DNA of 64,000 nt from JBAYIE01 sp965279165 (GTDB lineage Bacteria > Bacteroidota > Bacteroidia > UKL13-3), in the NCBI GenBank assembly GCA_965279165.1, contig OZ257140.1, positions 372,001-436,000 of the forward strand. The letters run 5' to 3'. The notes beneath the pieces are model-generated. The model saw nothing but the letters and a program-made list of their open reading frames with translations, did no database searches and was not told where the DNA came from. The position numbers were made by a program, and so were the translations under genes. How positions within the stretch are numbered: position 1 is the stretch's first letter; each line of letters opens with the position of its first letter. Positions 54,001 to 61,204 of this stretch are shown here, piece after piece.

Positions 54001-54229
54001 CATTTACCCTAACCCAAGTTCTGGAATAGTTACCATTTCATCAAGCTTAGTAATAAAAAATATTGATGTATTTGATGTAACAGGTAAGTTGGTTTTTAAC
54101 CAACAAAACAATAACAAACAAACCAAATCCGAACTCGATTTATCCCAATTAAGCAATGGCATTTATTTTATACATGCACTTACTGAAAATGGTGGGGTGG
54201 GTAAAAGTAAAGTGGTGTTGAGTAAATAA
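48074..54229 (+). CDS. Giant SBBP-repeat / DTDPG-repeat / BACON surface protein with T9SS tail
   Basis: The 2051-residue product has a signal peptide ending VSAQ. Residues 28-510 and 537-1030 are two SBBP-type beta-propeller blocks (units like NSYVTGGFNGTVTFGSTTL) whose first 300 residues are almost identical at DNA level. Residues 1055-1440 hold five to six repeats of about 79 residues with (A/G)EYFF(D/N)TDPG and WSMYEGR. Ig/PKD-like domains, three BACON domains and a Por tail (IYPNPSSGIVTISS) follow. It is predicted to be a T9SS-exported surface adhesin. Internal repetition makes the length prone to change or mis-assembly. Confidence 0.88.
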   Translation: MKIFNQYILLLILVISGKFVSAQNNPPLWTWGQNLGTTTARSVATDSIGNSYVTGGFNGTVTFGSTTLTSSAQDVFVVKYDSAGTVLWARKASSGAANEIGNDIAVDAAGNYYITGEYGSGNAVIGGSSLASSTGSVSDLFVVKFNAAGLALWAHKLGSSNVDTYGKSIAVDAAGDCFVASTGRSGTSYSLGFKKFTSTGLVGSFFANYSSVAIEQAGVSVDGFGNVYGTGTAVGTFGCIIIKLDPSGNQVWNRTIANAKGRDIVTDQSGNSYITGSFTGTSTFGGFSLTSAGLTDIFLAKYDAAGQPVWAKSAGGVDSDYGDGVALDRFGNSYVAGRFQQNAAFGTINISNLNSGISDIFSAKYTSIGDVEWVKQAGNGGADGGNKIDVDFDGNSYICGYFTTSINFDGNSIAGTNNSFLVKAKSSVPAGIAIFTTPLTSNVYTAGTAVSISFTVSGVFAANNFYTVELSGPSGSFFYPISIGTGLSSPINAVIPALSIPASGYRIRVVASNPNTPGTDNGSNISINGKSQQITPQWTWGQNLGTTTSNSVATDSIGNSYVTGGFSGTVTFGSTTLTSSAQDVFVVKYDSAGTVLWARKASSGAANEIGNDIAVDAAGNYYITGEYGSGNAVIGGSSLASSTGSVSDLFVVKFNAAGLALWAHKLGSSNVDTYGKSIAVDAAGDCFVASTGRSGTSYSLGFKKFTSTGLVGSFFANYSSVAIEQAGVSVDGFGNVYGTGTAVGTFGCIIIKLDPSGNQVWNRTIANAKGRDIVTDQSGNSYITGSFTGTSTFGGFSLTSAGLTDIFLAKYDAAGQPVWAKSAGGVDSDYGDGVALDTLGNCFVSGRFQHSAYFNGVNISNYNSGVSDVFVAKYSASGNILWVKQTGKNGVDGGAKISTDKSGNSYVSGIFGFSISFDNQTFTGLSNSSYLAKIGNYSPVSIGIASVIASNKICGGAVVKIEYPITGVFNTGNVFTAQLSDASGSFANPQIIGVENSATNNAIYAIMPDPPTGTGYKIRVISSNPALTGNNNGINISINLGYCDSVVPILLTYPLVAGEYFFNTDPGIGNGTPINVTSSDSISIVAPISVVGLALGFHNLFIRFKDTRNVWSMYEGRVVYVAPSFVSKDASPIVSAEYFFDTDPGVGNGTSIASFTKSDSINLVSAISVTGLNSGFHNVFIRTKDSLNRWSMYEGRIIYVQPPLVNLNVSPIISAEYFFDTDPGVGNGTSIASFTKSDSINIVSAISVIGLSTGFHNVFIRTKDSLNRWSMYEGRTIYVQPPLANLNVSPIISAEYFFDTDPGVGNGTSIASFTKSDSINLVRAISVTGLSAGFHNLFIRAKDSLNLWSMYEGRLVYVQPAPVVIQNGGPIVAAEYFFNTDPGINQGIAFSTGLPADSISINPLNIAATGLTAGTQKLFIRVKDSLGMWSLYEGRQFFVCATTLLPAPVITGVTMHCPGSTLSLAASTVVGATSYSWKGPNGFTASTQNITVPNLSSLTIGLYKVSAVKGTTTCDTGSFASVNVAFISTPISQSLMVNGSLNLCTDDSVSLSIPSQNDFSYRWLRNGTNTTNNADTLNSLIVKTSGTYTVKVTNTNGCFSNMRDTIVTVNPKPNTSVINGNGNVLVNSIQTYSVANTSSSSYNWIVSNGTINSGNGSNSISVTWPTSSGTGSVKVIETSATGCKGDTQTRGITINSFTLNVNPLSLSYTNSASSKKVGVSSNTSWSVSANQTWVTLNKTSGSNNDSVTVSLLANGTTVQRTATVTFTADSLTQVVNITQAGTPPNPIDSIQLSTNNLSYAASGNTQQVQLTSNKNWTVSGNASWVTLSPNNGNGNATVNVTTTTNASSLRRTNTITFTAGTATQLLTITQDSTPATADQLSLNKDSIIIGSSGTSTTVQLQSNRTWAITNPASWVTITPMNGTNNAILSVNISANNTSSIRTVDVLISAGAIIKELHIKQDATVGINEVNSYNHINIYPNPSSGIVTISSSLVIKNIDVFDVTGKLVFNQQNNNKQTKSELDLSQLSNGIYFIHALTENGGVGKSKVVLSK
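48158..50583 (+). repeat. Two near-identical 899-bp direct repeats inside the 2051-aa gene
   Basis: Positions 48158-49056 and 49685-50583 align at a constant offset of 1527 bases (509 codons) with only a handful of differences that I could see (GCAAGAAGC/TCAAACAGC, AATGGC/AGCGGC, GGCTCT/GGTTCT). The sequence diverges sharply on both sides. This implies a recent in-frame duplication or ongoing gene conversion. Confidence 0.92.
51469..52188 (+). repeat. Tandem 237-bp coding repeats (DTDPG units)
   Basis: Three closely similar units start near 51469, 51706 and 51943, each 237 bases and in frame. They share TTTTTTGATACTGATCCGGG (last copy ACCGA) and end in WSMYEGR. More diverged relatives flank them at about 51235 and 52180. 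Confidence 0.88.
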
Positions 54230-54237
54230 AGCCGAAC

Positions 54238-54284
54238 GGTCACTGAGCGGAGTAGAATTGGTGTTTCTGCTCCGCTCAACGACC
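54238..54284 (+). terminator. Terminator-like hairpin after the 2051-aa gene
   Basis: GGTC plus TGAGCGGAG pairs with CTCCGCTCA plus GACC (9 and 4 base pairs, small internal loop) starting 9 bases after the stop codon, with a 17-base loop. The flank is not T-rich, and the CACTGAGCGGAG word also occurs as an interspersed repeat in this phylum. Confidence 0.45.
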
Positions 54285-54360
54285 ACTTCGACTATCAAAA
54301 GACATGAACAGGATTCAACGCTTAGTTGAAAGACAACATTATTTTTTAGCAAAAAATCTT

Positions 54361-54511
54361 GCCCAGAGAGTGTGGGATTCGAACCCCCGATCCCAAAAAT
54401 ATATTCCCTATAAAATCTTTAAAACCCATGGAATTACGTAATTGTTTAATTACGTAATTACGTAGTTACGGTAAATACGACAAGGAGAGAATCAGAAACT
54501 GATCCTTTGAA
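54361..54511 (-). repeat. tRNA 3'-end-like sequence and TAATTACG repeat (copy B)
   Basis: On the minus strand 54394-54361 reads GGGATCGGGGGTTCGAATCC followed by a diverged acceptor-like end. It is preceded by TTTTAAAGATTTTATA, TAATTACG repeats and the 3' end of the barrel-like gene that stops at 54466. The same order occurs at 46569-46728. No complete tRNA can be folded in either copy. Confidence 0.75.
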
Positions 54512-55089
54512 ACTGGATTGTACCAATAGGTACTAAACTTGAAACTTTTGAACCAGAATTCCGAAAGGAAACCCTTATGCATTTCCTTTTCGGAATGATA
54601 CAGTTTGGTTCGGTTGGCACTAACTCCAAATGCAAATCTATCACTAGGTCCATATACAAAATCTGTCCAGTTATAAATATAATCATTCGAAAAATTATGA
54701 TAGTCTAACACAATTTCTGATTCGGTGTAAAGTGAAAAATGAGCATATTCAAAACCAAATTCAACACCGGGTGCAATCCCGTTTGTATTGCCAATCACCA
54801 AACCTAACATGGGAGTAAAATTCACTTCAAGATCTCCTGTACTTGATAAATTATAACCTATCCAACCCGAAACTGTTCTGTAATCCTCATAATTGTAGCG
54901 AGCCTCCAAATGCAATTTATCCTTATCAGCCCGAACAACAGGTAATAAAAAGTAATTATCCGGAATCAGATAAAAATTCATGTCGCCGTTCCATTCCCAA
55001 GTTGATTTCTTGTTCTTTGAAACCGTTTGTCCATTTACATTGTAATTAACAGAAATTAAAAGCAACAGTATGAAAACAATATTTTTCAT
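54466..55089 (-). CDS. Secreted outer-membrane barrel-like hypothetical protein
   Basis: The 207-residue product has a signal peptide (ending NVNGQ) and alternating short beta-strands (LHLEARYNYEDYRTVSGWIG; GVEFGFEYAHFSLY), ending in a short hydrophobic strand (FLILSLSYLP). This resembles a small outer-membrane barrel of the kind found in uncharacterised Bacteroidota proteins. Its ATG overlaps the stop of the upstream VIT1/CCC1-like gene by four bases, so the two are coupled. A remnant of a paralogue's last 14 codons lies at 46686-46728. Function unknown. Confidence 0.7.
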   Translation of the reverse strand: MKNIVFILLLLISVNYNVNGQTVSKNKKSTWEWNGDMNFYLIPDNYFLLPVVRADKDKLHLEARYNYEDYRTVSGWIGYNLSSTGDLEVNFTPMLGLVIGNTNGIAPGVEFGFEYAHFSLYTESEIVLDYHNFSNDYIYNWTDFVYGPSDRFAFGVSANRTKLYHSEKEMHKGFLSEFWFKSFKFSTYWYNPVSKDQFLILSLSYLP

Positions 55090-55775
55090 CCACCCAAAGC
55101 ATAGGTTATTGATACCAAAAGAACCCCAATTAATGTGTATGCCAAAGCAGTAAGCAAAGGTTTAAACCCGGCATATTTGGCTAAAATGTACCCGCAAATA
55201 AAAAGTAAAATTAATGCAACCCCGTTTGAAGCCTTTAAAGCAATCGCTACTTCATCAAATAGGATAAATGGAATTGCAACCGGAAAAGTGCATAAGAACA
55301 CCAATAGAAATATAAATAAAGCAGATTTAAAATCATGAATCGTTAACAAATGTTTGTTGGATGGTTTTGGTAATAACTTAAGCTTCTCGCTTAACATATT
55401 CATTTCCTTATCATCCATTAATGCTGCTATTAATGGTTGTATTTCACTTCGCAACAATTGATTTGATTCTTGCTTATTATTGGTTTTTTTTAAAGCATCA
55501 ATCAAGGTAAATGAATGTCCACGTTCAATCATGATATTCATTAAATACCAATTGGCATCCACCAATCCCCATGCAAGGTTGCATCCCAATGCCGCCCATA
55601 ACAACTCTTTCAATTCCTGTTGATCCTGATTCGAGGCACTTATGGCTCCGGTAAAAGTTAGCACCATGATTAATCCGAATAAAACTTCTGATATCCTGTC
55701 GACAGGATTTAATACTCCGGATTCTTTTACACGATTCGACCAAAACGATACTGTTTCTTCCATTTTTACTAACAA
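55086..55775 (-). CDS. VIT1/CCC1-like membrane protein
   Basis: The 229-residue protein has about five membrane helices. The N-terminal VDRISEVLFGLIMVLTFTGAIS and LLWAALGCNLAWGLVDANWY segments match the VIT1/CCC1 family of iron/manganese transporters as used by annotators. The middle is a cytoplasmic helical stretch (residues 90-145) and three helices follow. Transport of Fe or Mn is a family-level inference. Four-base ATGA overlap with the barrel-like gene suggests a functional link across the envelope. Confidence 0.7.
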   Translation of the reverse strand: MLVKMEETVSFWSNRVKESGVLNPVDRISEVLFGLIMVLTFTGAISASNQDQQELKELLWAALGCNLAWGLVDANWYLMNIMIERGHSFTLIDALKKTNNKQESNQLLRSEIQPLIAALMDDKEMNMLSEKLKLLPKPSNKHLLTIHDFKSALFIFLLVFLCTFPVAIPFILFDEVAIALKASNGVALILLFICGYILAKYAGFKPLLTALAYTLIGVLLVSITYALGG

Positions 55776-55798
55776 CTTAACTATCGGAAGTAAGGGAG

Positions 55799-56494
55799 TT
55801 AATTCTTGTATTTTATTTTGTCGCCTCCGATTAATATATAATCTCCCGCTGGGTATTCGGTGGTAATATTATTTTTATCTGTAATTGAAAAATAGGAAAA
55901 TATGCCAACCGTATTTTCTTTATGAGAAGGCTTGTATATCTCGTTCTGGTCTATCCCTTCAGGTAAAGCAACTATAGTTACAAAATTATCCGTTCTCACC
56001 AAAGCCGGACAATAAGTATTATCCAAAGTAGTACATACCAATTGGATTTCTACTTCACCGGACAAGGTTGATGCTAATTTAGTGCCATTAATTGAAACAA
56101 GATACAATTCAGAAGCATTTGAATTTGTCTTTATTTTAATTGTATCGTTTTGTCTGCTCATATTCCCATTACAATTGTAGAATAAAAATTCATTTTGATG
56201 AATTCCTTTTGTCCCCCTCACATCAGAAACGATAACCTCTCCATCCATGAATAACTCTAAATGAAATTTTACGCCATCATATGCGCCTCGTTTAAAATCA
56301 CCTACCAATTCATGTTTGGAAACCTTTGTTCCGTTATCTTTATGTTCTTTCAAATTCATATGCCGATCATCGAACGAAACTACTTGATCTGGTTTCAATT
56401 CATAATTGGTTAATTTTTCTTGGGCAAAAATATCTTGATTTTCAATCAAAAAACACGTTAATAGCAACATGCTAAATTGTAAAATTTGTTTCAT
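55799..56494 (-). CDS. Secreted hypothetical protein, tandem paralogue A
   Basis: Start M at 56494 (MKQILQFSMLLLTCFLIENQ...) aligns with the paralogue and gives a signal peptide; an in-frame ATG at 56512 adds six residues. The 231-residue protein shares with its neighbour the pattern NYELK, RGAYDG.KF, DVRGTKG.H.NEF, NC.GN..R.NDTI, a YCP motif and a C-terminal YPAGDYILIGGDKIK. It looks all-beta with one conserved cysteine pair (NCNGN and YCPAL), possibly disulfide-linked. I do not recognise the family; periplasmic or surface location is inferred. Confidence 0.65.
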   Translation of the reverse strand: MKQILQFSMLLLTCFLIENQDIFAQEKLTNYELKPDQVVSFDDRHMNLKEHKDNGTKVSKHELVGDFKRGAYDGVKFHLELFMDGEVIVSDVRGTKGIHQNEFLFYNCNGNMSRQNDTIKIKTNSNASELYLVSINGTKLASTLSGEVEIQLVCTTLDNTYCPALVRTDNFVTIVALPEGIDQNEIYKPSHKENTVGIFSYFSITDKNNITTEYPAGDYILIGGDKIKYKN

Positions 56495-56558
56495 AAATAA
56501 TGATTTTACCAATTCGTAGCGATTACATTACCAACAATCAAAAAAGAAAAATAATGAA

Positions 56559-57221
56559 TTACTCTTTAAATTTGAGCTTATTACCTCCTACCAACACGTA
56601 ATCCCCTGCAGGGTAATATTTAATATTATTTTCCTTGTCTTTAATTTCAAAAAACGAAAACACACCAACAGTTTTGTCTGCATGTCTGGATTTATATCTT
56701 TCTTCCGGATCCACTTTTGAAGGTAACGCCCAAAGTTCTACAAATCCGGGTGTGTTTAATAAAGTGGGACAATATTCTTGTTTTAAGGTAACAGAAACGA
56801 TTCGTATTTCAATTTTTTCTTTATAAACATCGGCTGGCACTTTTTCTTTAACCGGTATCAGGTATAATTCAGTTTCGTTTGATTGGGCTATAAGGTTTAT
56901 TGTATCGTTTAATCTGGTAATATTTCCCTTGCAATTTAAAAGCACAAAATCATTCATGTGTTGGCCTTTAGCACCTCTTACCCCGGAAACCAAAATCTGG
57001 CCTTTTTTATCGATTTTTATCTTAAAAGATGATCCGTCGTACGCTCCTTTAATGATTTGACCCGAATAATTCAGACTCGAATCGTTTTTCCCGTTATGAA
57101 ATGCAATCGTTTCACCTTGCTTTAACTCATAATTTTCGAACTTTGATTGGGCTTGAACAGAAGCAGATAATAGCAATAAACAATATACTGCTATGATACA
57201 TTTACTTAGGAATTTCTTCAT
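56559..57221 (-). CDS. Secreted hypothetical protein, tandem paralogue B
   Basis: The 220-residue paralogue of the downstream gene has a signal peptide ending SVQAQ, then NYELKQGE, KGAYDGSSFKIKI, GVRGAKGQHMNDFVLLNCKGN, YCPTLLNTPG and the closing YPAGDYVLVGGNKLKF. Spacing to the next gene is about 65 bases. The two probably arose by tandem duplication and diverged considerably in the middle. No catalytic motif or known domain is apparent. Confidence 0.65.
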   Translation of the reverse strand: MKKFLSKCIIAVYCLLLLSASVQAQSKFENYELKQGETIAFHNGKNDSSLNYSGQIIKGAYDGSSFKIKIDKKGQILVSGVRGAKGQHMNDFVLLNCKGNITRLNDTINLIAQSNETELYLIPVKEKVPADVYKEKIEIRIVSVTLKQEYCPTLLNTPGFVELWALPSKVDPEERYKSRHADKTVGVFSFFEIKDKENNIKYYPAGDYVLVGGNKLKFKE

Positions 57222-57274
57222 AGGGGTATGAATTTACTATTCGAATATACTCTTTTATCTTTTTTAAATTTGTT

Positions 57275-57760
57275 TCAGAATATTTCCTTTTCCATATTAA
57301 AATGTACAATTTCAACGTGTTCCCTTCGACTTATCTGTCTGGAAAGTACAGTAAACCCTTGTTTTTCAAAAAATGGCTTTGCTGTTATACTCACATTCGC
57401 ATGAATTAATTTCGCCAGTCGCTTTTTTGCCTCTGCCTCTAACTTTTGTATCAATTTAAAGGCAATTCCTTTGCGCAAATTATTTTTTTCTACATACAAC
57501 ATATCCACGCTCTGCATATTATCCAAGGATGCAAAACCTACCAAATTACAATCGTTCATAGCAACCAAAAAATACTGATTCTCTAGTTTCTGTATCCATT
57601 GCTGGGTATCGATGGAGTCATCTGACCACATAGTTAATTGTTCAGGTGTATAATCTTTATTGCAGGTAGCTGAAATGGTTCCTGTAAATAACGACTGTAT
57701 ATCTGCAAGATCGCCGGAAGTAGCCACCCGCAGCAAAAGGTTTTCACTTTGCATATTCAA
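57275..57760 (-). CDS. GNAT-family N-acetyltransferase
   Basis: The 161-residue protein follows the GNAT fold: RVATSGDLADIQSLF at the start, FLVAMNDCNLVGFASLD for strands 2-4, MLYVEKNNLRKGIAFKLIQKLE (a degenerate acetyl-CoA P-loop, R-x-x-G-I-A near residue 97), and KPFFEKQGFTVLSRQ at the end. It resembles YafP/ElaA-like small acetyltransferases; the substrate is unknown. A perfect 14-bp palindrome lies 65 bases upstream. Confidence 0.85.
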   Translation of the reverse strand: MNMQSENLLLRVATSGDLADIQSLFTGTISATCNKDYTPEQLTMWSDDSIDTQQWIQKLENQYFLVAMNDCNLVGFASLDNMQSVDMLYVEKNNLRKGIAFKLIQKLEAEAKKRLAKLIHANVSITAKPFFEKQGFTVLSRQISRREHVEIVHFNMEKEIF

Positions 57761-57824
57761 ATCTCTGTGAAGATAGGTAAATGCGACTTAGAAATCTATG
57801 AAAAATATGTAATTAAGTAATACG

Positions 57825-57838
57825 ATTAAACGTTTAAT
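57825..57838. promoter_or_regulatory. Perfect 14-bp palindrome upstream of the GNAT gene
   Basis: ATTAAACGTTTAAT is a perfect palindrome 65 bases before the GNAT start. It could be an operator for a dimeric repressor. The surrounding DNA is AT-rich, so chance cannot be dismissed. Confidence 0.3.
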
Positions 57839-57839
57839 T

Positions 57840-58170
57840 CTTCTTTACTTATTTACTTTGGTATGTTATGAAATAAATTAAACCCGAACAAAAGTTTTTC
57901 ATTCTTGGTTTAATAATAGGAACAAGTCTATTGGTAAAACCAAATTCGAATTTTAATTCCATCGAATCTTTTAAAAGAGACTCCTGCGTTAGGTCCAGAG
58001 CGGTTTGTTTGAGCTCTTCCCAGGTACTCCTGGGAAAGCGAGCCGCGAGGACCGACCCCCGCAGCACAAAAACAAGTTGCCTATGGAAAATAACCTTTAA
58101 TAGAATAATCCCGATAAAGGCAACGTAGTTTTTGGCAAGCGGGGGAACGCCCAAAGGATAGCAAACGAAA
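57840..58170. other. GC-richer structured element between GNAT and reductase genes
   Basis: The stretch 57990-58165 is clearly richer in GC than its surroundings and has several stems: a perfect 8-bp stem TTCCCAGG/CCTGGGAA with a TACT loop (58017-58036), and GTTGCCT/AGGCAAC (58076-58124). A 101-codon minus-strand frame (57849-58154) crosses it but lacks features of a real protein. It resembles interspersed elements seen in Bacteroidota genomes, though no second copy is in this window. Confidence 0.55.
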
Positions 58171-58201
58171 TTAACGTCTAAACCTATTAAGTAAATACCT
58201 A

Positions 58202-58855
58202 TTAACTCACTATTTTGATATTAAACGCTCCGTTGTTGGTTGCACCATAAATACTCAACCATAAAGGAAGGTACATTTCGGTACCACGTGCTTTGGTAAT
58301 ATCTCCCAAATCCAAAATATTCTTCTCAGCCCATCCAAAAGACTTGAGTAATTCTTTCACTTTACCTTTTGCATCTGTATCATTTCCACAAACAAAAGTA
58401 GCATGGTCGCCTCCATTCACCAATCCCGGATTTACCATTAAACCGCACCACATGGTATTTAATGCCTTTACAACAAAACTTTGCGGAAATGTTTTTTGAA
58501 TTTCTTCACCCAACGAATTGGTATTAACAATCGCCAACGATGGTGGCATGCCTTTTGAAAAATCAAGCGAATTGGCAAGGTCCAAAATTATTTTTCCATT
58601 CAAATTTTGTTCACCTGCCATGGTTAAAGCAGCAATGGAACCCATACCGGCAGTACAATTAAATACCATTTCGCCAAATAGCGCAGCCTCTGCAAAGGTT
58701 CCGGCACTTGCATTTGTATTGTGTTTGGCAACAAATGCCAAAGCCTTCTCATTGTTTGCGGTTCTGGAACCCATCATTACTGAATGCCCCAATTCAATTA
58801 ACTTTGAACCGATGGTGTCGCCCACGTTTCCGGTTCCGAATACTGCAATTTTCAT
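58202..58855 (-). CDS. NADPH-dependent F420 reductase-like NAD(P)-binding protein
   Basis: The 217-residue single-domain protein starts with a Rossmann motif (KIAVFGTGNVGDTIGSKL) and SRTANN, suggesting NADP preference. It contains ILDLANSLDFSKGMPPSL near residue 93 and VVKALNTMWCGLMVNP, characteristic of the F420-dependent NADP reductase-like family. Bacteroidota generally lack F420, so it probably reduces or oxidises another small molecule. It is monocistronic between the structured element and the TMEM175 gene. Confidence 0.85.
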   Translation of the reverse strand: MKIAVFGTGNVGDTIGSKLIELGHSVMMGSRTANNEKALAFVAKHNTNASAGTFAEAALFGEMVFNCTAGMGSIAALTMAGEQNLNGKIILDLANSLDFSKGMPPSLAIVNTNSLGEEIQKTFPQSFVVKALNTMWCGLMVNPGLVNGGDHATFVCGNDTDAKGKVKELLKSFGWAEKNILDLGDITKARGTEMYLPLWLSIYGATNNGAFNIKIVS

Positions 58856-58883
58856 AATTTTTAGTTTTTAATATTAAGTAAAA

Positions 58884-59543
58884 TTAGTTCCTCTCTATTT
58901 TGGAAATAATAAAATCGACTGCATCTGCTCCCTTCTGACTTAAATTAAATAAAATTAACAAAGTAAATACCAACATGGAAGCATAGGTGTTCATAAAACA
59001 AATCGCTATTGCCAATACGGCACAAAATACCGGAACCAAAAGTCGAATATTGGCGTGACGCTTACTTTTAGTGGTCAATTGAATGTCGTCTTTGAGGTGT
59101 ACTTTAAGGATAAATTTTCGCATACGAAATAAAGAAAGTCCGATCAGAACAATGTTTAATCCATACAATACGATTGCCAATTGTGTATAATGATACCTCC
59201 CCAATAAATGGGTAGTGAATGGTATCAATCCGACAAAAAACAAAAAGAAGGCATTGTAGTTGGTAAGCTTAACAGAAATCGAACCTGCATTTAACATCAC
59301 GAAACAATGTGCACGCCAATAGGTGAATAACAAAGCAAAACTCAATACATAACCGAGGCACAAAGGCGCCAATTCGGTTAATGCATGCCATAACTCTCCA
59401 TTATTCACCGGCAGATGAAATTCAGGAACTTTAATTTCAATAATCAGTAAAGTCATCACAATTGCAAATATACCATCTGCCAATCCATCCATTCTGCTTC
59501 CTTTCATTCGTCTTATTCGGTTTGAACAAATATAACTTTTCAC
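58884..59543 (-). CDS. TMEM175/DUF1211 family membrane protein (potassium-channel-like)
   Basis: The 219-residue protein has about six membrane helices. The family signature RMDGLADGIFAIVMTLLIIEI lies in the first helix, with the F/D motif of bacterial TMEM175 channels. Translation starts at GTG 59543, overlapping the DUF4153 stop as GTGA; an alternative is ATG 59507. Bacterial homologues conduct potassium with low selectivity. Coupled translation suggests that it works with the DUF4153 protein. Confidence 0.85.
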   Translation of the reverse strand: MKSYICSNRIRRMKGSRMDGLADGIFAIVMTLLIIEIKVPEFHLPVNNGELWHALTELAPLCLGYVLSFALLFTYWRAHCFVMLNAGSISVKLTNYNAFFLFFVGLIPFTTHLLGRYHYTQLAIVLYGLNIVLIGLSLFRMRKFILKVHLKDDIQLTTKSKRHANIRLLVPVFCAVLAIAICFMNTYASMLVFTLLILFNLSQKGADAVDFIISKIERN

Positions 59544-60784
59544 CGAAAGTTAAACAGTACCGGAAAAATAAATGTCACGGCAATTGCCCACAAAAGATAA
59601 ACCGGCAGGAATAAAGCAATTCGCTTTTGAACAGTATCGATTGTTTCATTATTATTAATTGCTCTAAACAACCGATAAGCTACCCATACTAAATTTATAA
59701 GCACCAATAAGTTACTTCCGAACACCGATAAACGGTTAGGTGTAATACCCCATTCGTTGATACGAAATACTATGGCAGAAAGCGCAATACCATTTACCAT
59801 GATAGTAACCAATGATAATCCCAACAATACCAGTATAGCCATTTTAATGTATTTGGTTTTGGCTATTTCAGCAATGGAGAAAAAAATTATTGCCATAACC
59901 CCAACCAACAACAAATTAAAAATCAAAAGAAACTCACGATCGTTGTATGGGTCTTTTCCTGAAAATAGGATAGCTACCAAATACAAAACCAACATAACGA
60001 ATACCAATGGTGCAAATATTCCGGCAATTACAGGCGACACTTTATTTACCAATTGAGGATTGAATTGTACAAGAAAAGTAGCAAATACCGGCAATGCAGC
60101 AAGGCCACTAACTACAATATAATCCCTGTAAAATTCCTCTATATGGATATCAATTAAGGAAAACAAACCAATGGTAATGGCGGAGAGTATTCCTCCCGCA
60201 ATTGCCAAAAGAGCCATCATCACCAACAAATCTCCATTGTACCGTAAAAAATCCAAACGTCGCAAATCGTTGTTTCCGGTATTTCCAACAAATGCAAAAC
60301 CGGTTAGAAACCACAAAACAAACGGAAGATGGATACAGGCTAAATTCAAGGTATCACTATGGTTATTTGCTGGAAGCCAGTTGATATACACAATTGAAAG
60401 GAGTAGAAGTATACCAACTCCAACGAGCTGCTTTAAAGGTATTAGCTGTTTCTGTATAAAAAATATAGCCAATAATGGAAACACCATAAACCCAACATTT
60501 CGGGTGAAAAAGAACTCCTTTTCAATAGAAAATATATCAGGTAATTTAGCTAAAAGTGCCGCCAATAAAGCAAGAGCAAAAACAAATAACAAATCATTTA
60601 ATTTTATTACGGACTCGTTTTTGGTTTCAAAATTCAAACGTTCGAACCATATTGGTGCGCAGGTATGCTCTTTAATTTCGGGATACAGTTCGTTAAATAC
60701 AATACCGAATTTAGCCTTATTCTTTCGATACAATAATTCCAGTTCTTTCGGATTATCGAGGTATTGAAGTATTTCTTCTTTCAT
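59540..60784 (-). CDS. DUF4153 family polytopic membrane protein
   Basis: The 414-residue protein has about 11-12 predicted membrane helices after a soluble N-terminal stretch of about 65 residues. The LIDIHIEEFYRDYIVVSGLAALPVFATFLV segment resembles the central part of DUF4153 proteins. Function of the family is unknown. It overlaps the TMEM175 gene by four bases. Confidence 0.75.
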   Translation of the reverse strand: MKEEILQYLDNPKELELLYRKNKAKFGIVFNELYPEIKEHTCAPIWFERLNFETKNESVIKLNDLLFVFALALLAALLAKLPDIFSIEKEFFFTRNVGFMVFPLLAIFFIQKQLIPLKQLVGVGILLLLSIVYINWLPANNHSDTLNLACIHLPFVLWFLTGFAFVGNTGNNDLRRLDFLRYNGDLLVMMALLAIAGGILSAITIGLFSLIDIHIEEFYRDYIVVSGLAALPVFATFLVQFNPQLVNKVSPVIAGIFAPLVFVMLVLYLVAILFSGKDPYNDREFLLIFNLLLVGVMAIIFFSIAEIAKTKYIKMAILVLLGLSLVTIMVNGIALSAIVFRINEWGITPNRLSVFGSNLLVLINLVWVAYRLFRAINNNETIDTVQKRIALFLPVYLLWAIAVTFIFPVLFNFR

Positions 60785-60960
60785 TTTACAGTTGATTTAA
60801 TGCATTGTAATCACCTTAATGAAATACCAATATATATAAAGAAATAATAAAATCAGATTAAAGATACCCTACTTGAGCCGACAAGTTTCTGATGTAATCT
60901 TCTATCTGCAATTCGAAACAGAACCAAATAACCCATTTGGCCCCTTTGGTTTTCAAAAAG

Positions 60961-60997
60961 AATGGCCATTTGGAATTAACTATTCCAAATGACCATT
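60961..60997 (-). terminator. Strong hairpin followed by CTTTTTG on the minus strand
   Basis: AATGGCCATTTGGAAT pairs with ATTCCAAATGACCATT (15 of 16 positions) around TAACT. On the minus strand it is followed by CTTTTTG, as in an intrinsic terminator. No annotated minus-strand gene ends nearby; the closest upstream one stops at 61565, so it may end a transcript from the structured element between them. Confidence 0.5.
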
Positions 60998-61204
60998 GTT
61001 ATATGAATATTGTCTTTTGCCTCAAATTTGAGCGCATTTTCTTTTCAGTTATTATTTATTCGACCCTCAATAAGTGATGAAAGTTAGATTTAGCAATACT
61101 TTCGTTACAAATTTTCATCAAATTATTTGCAAGATTTCAGTTCGAAAATTTAATAAACTTGCAATTTCAGTTGATCAATTTATTCTATCTATTATCAGCG
61201 ACAA

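Noticed and set aside
57849..58154. 101-codon minus-strand frame
   Set aside because: It spans a hairpin-rich, GC-shifted element, has no recognisable domain and its composition follows the palindromes; listed as part of the element instead.
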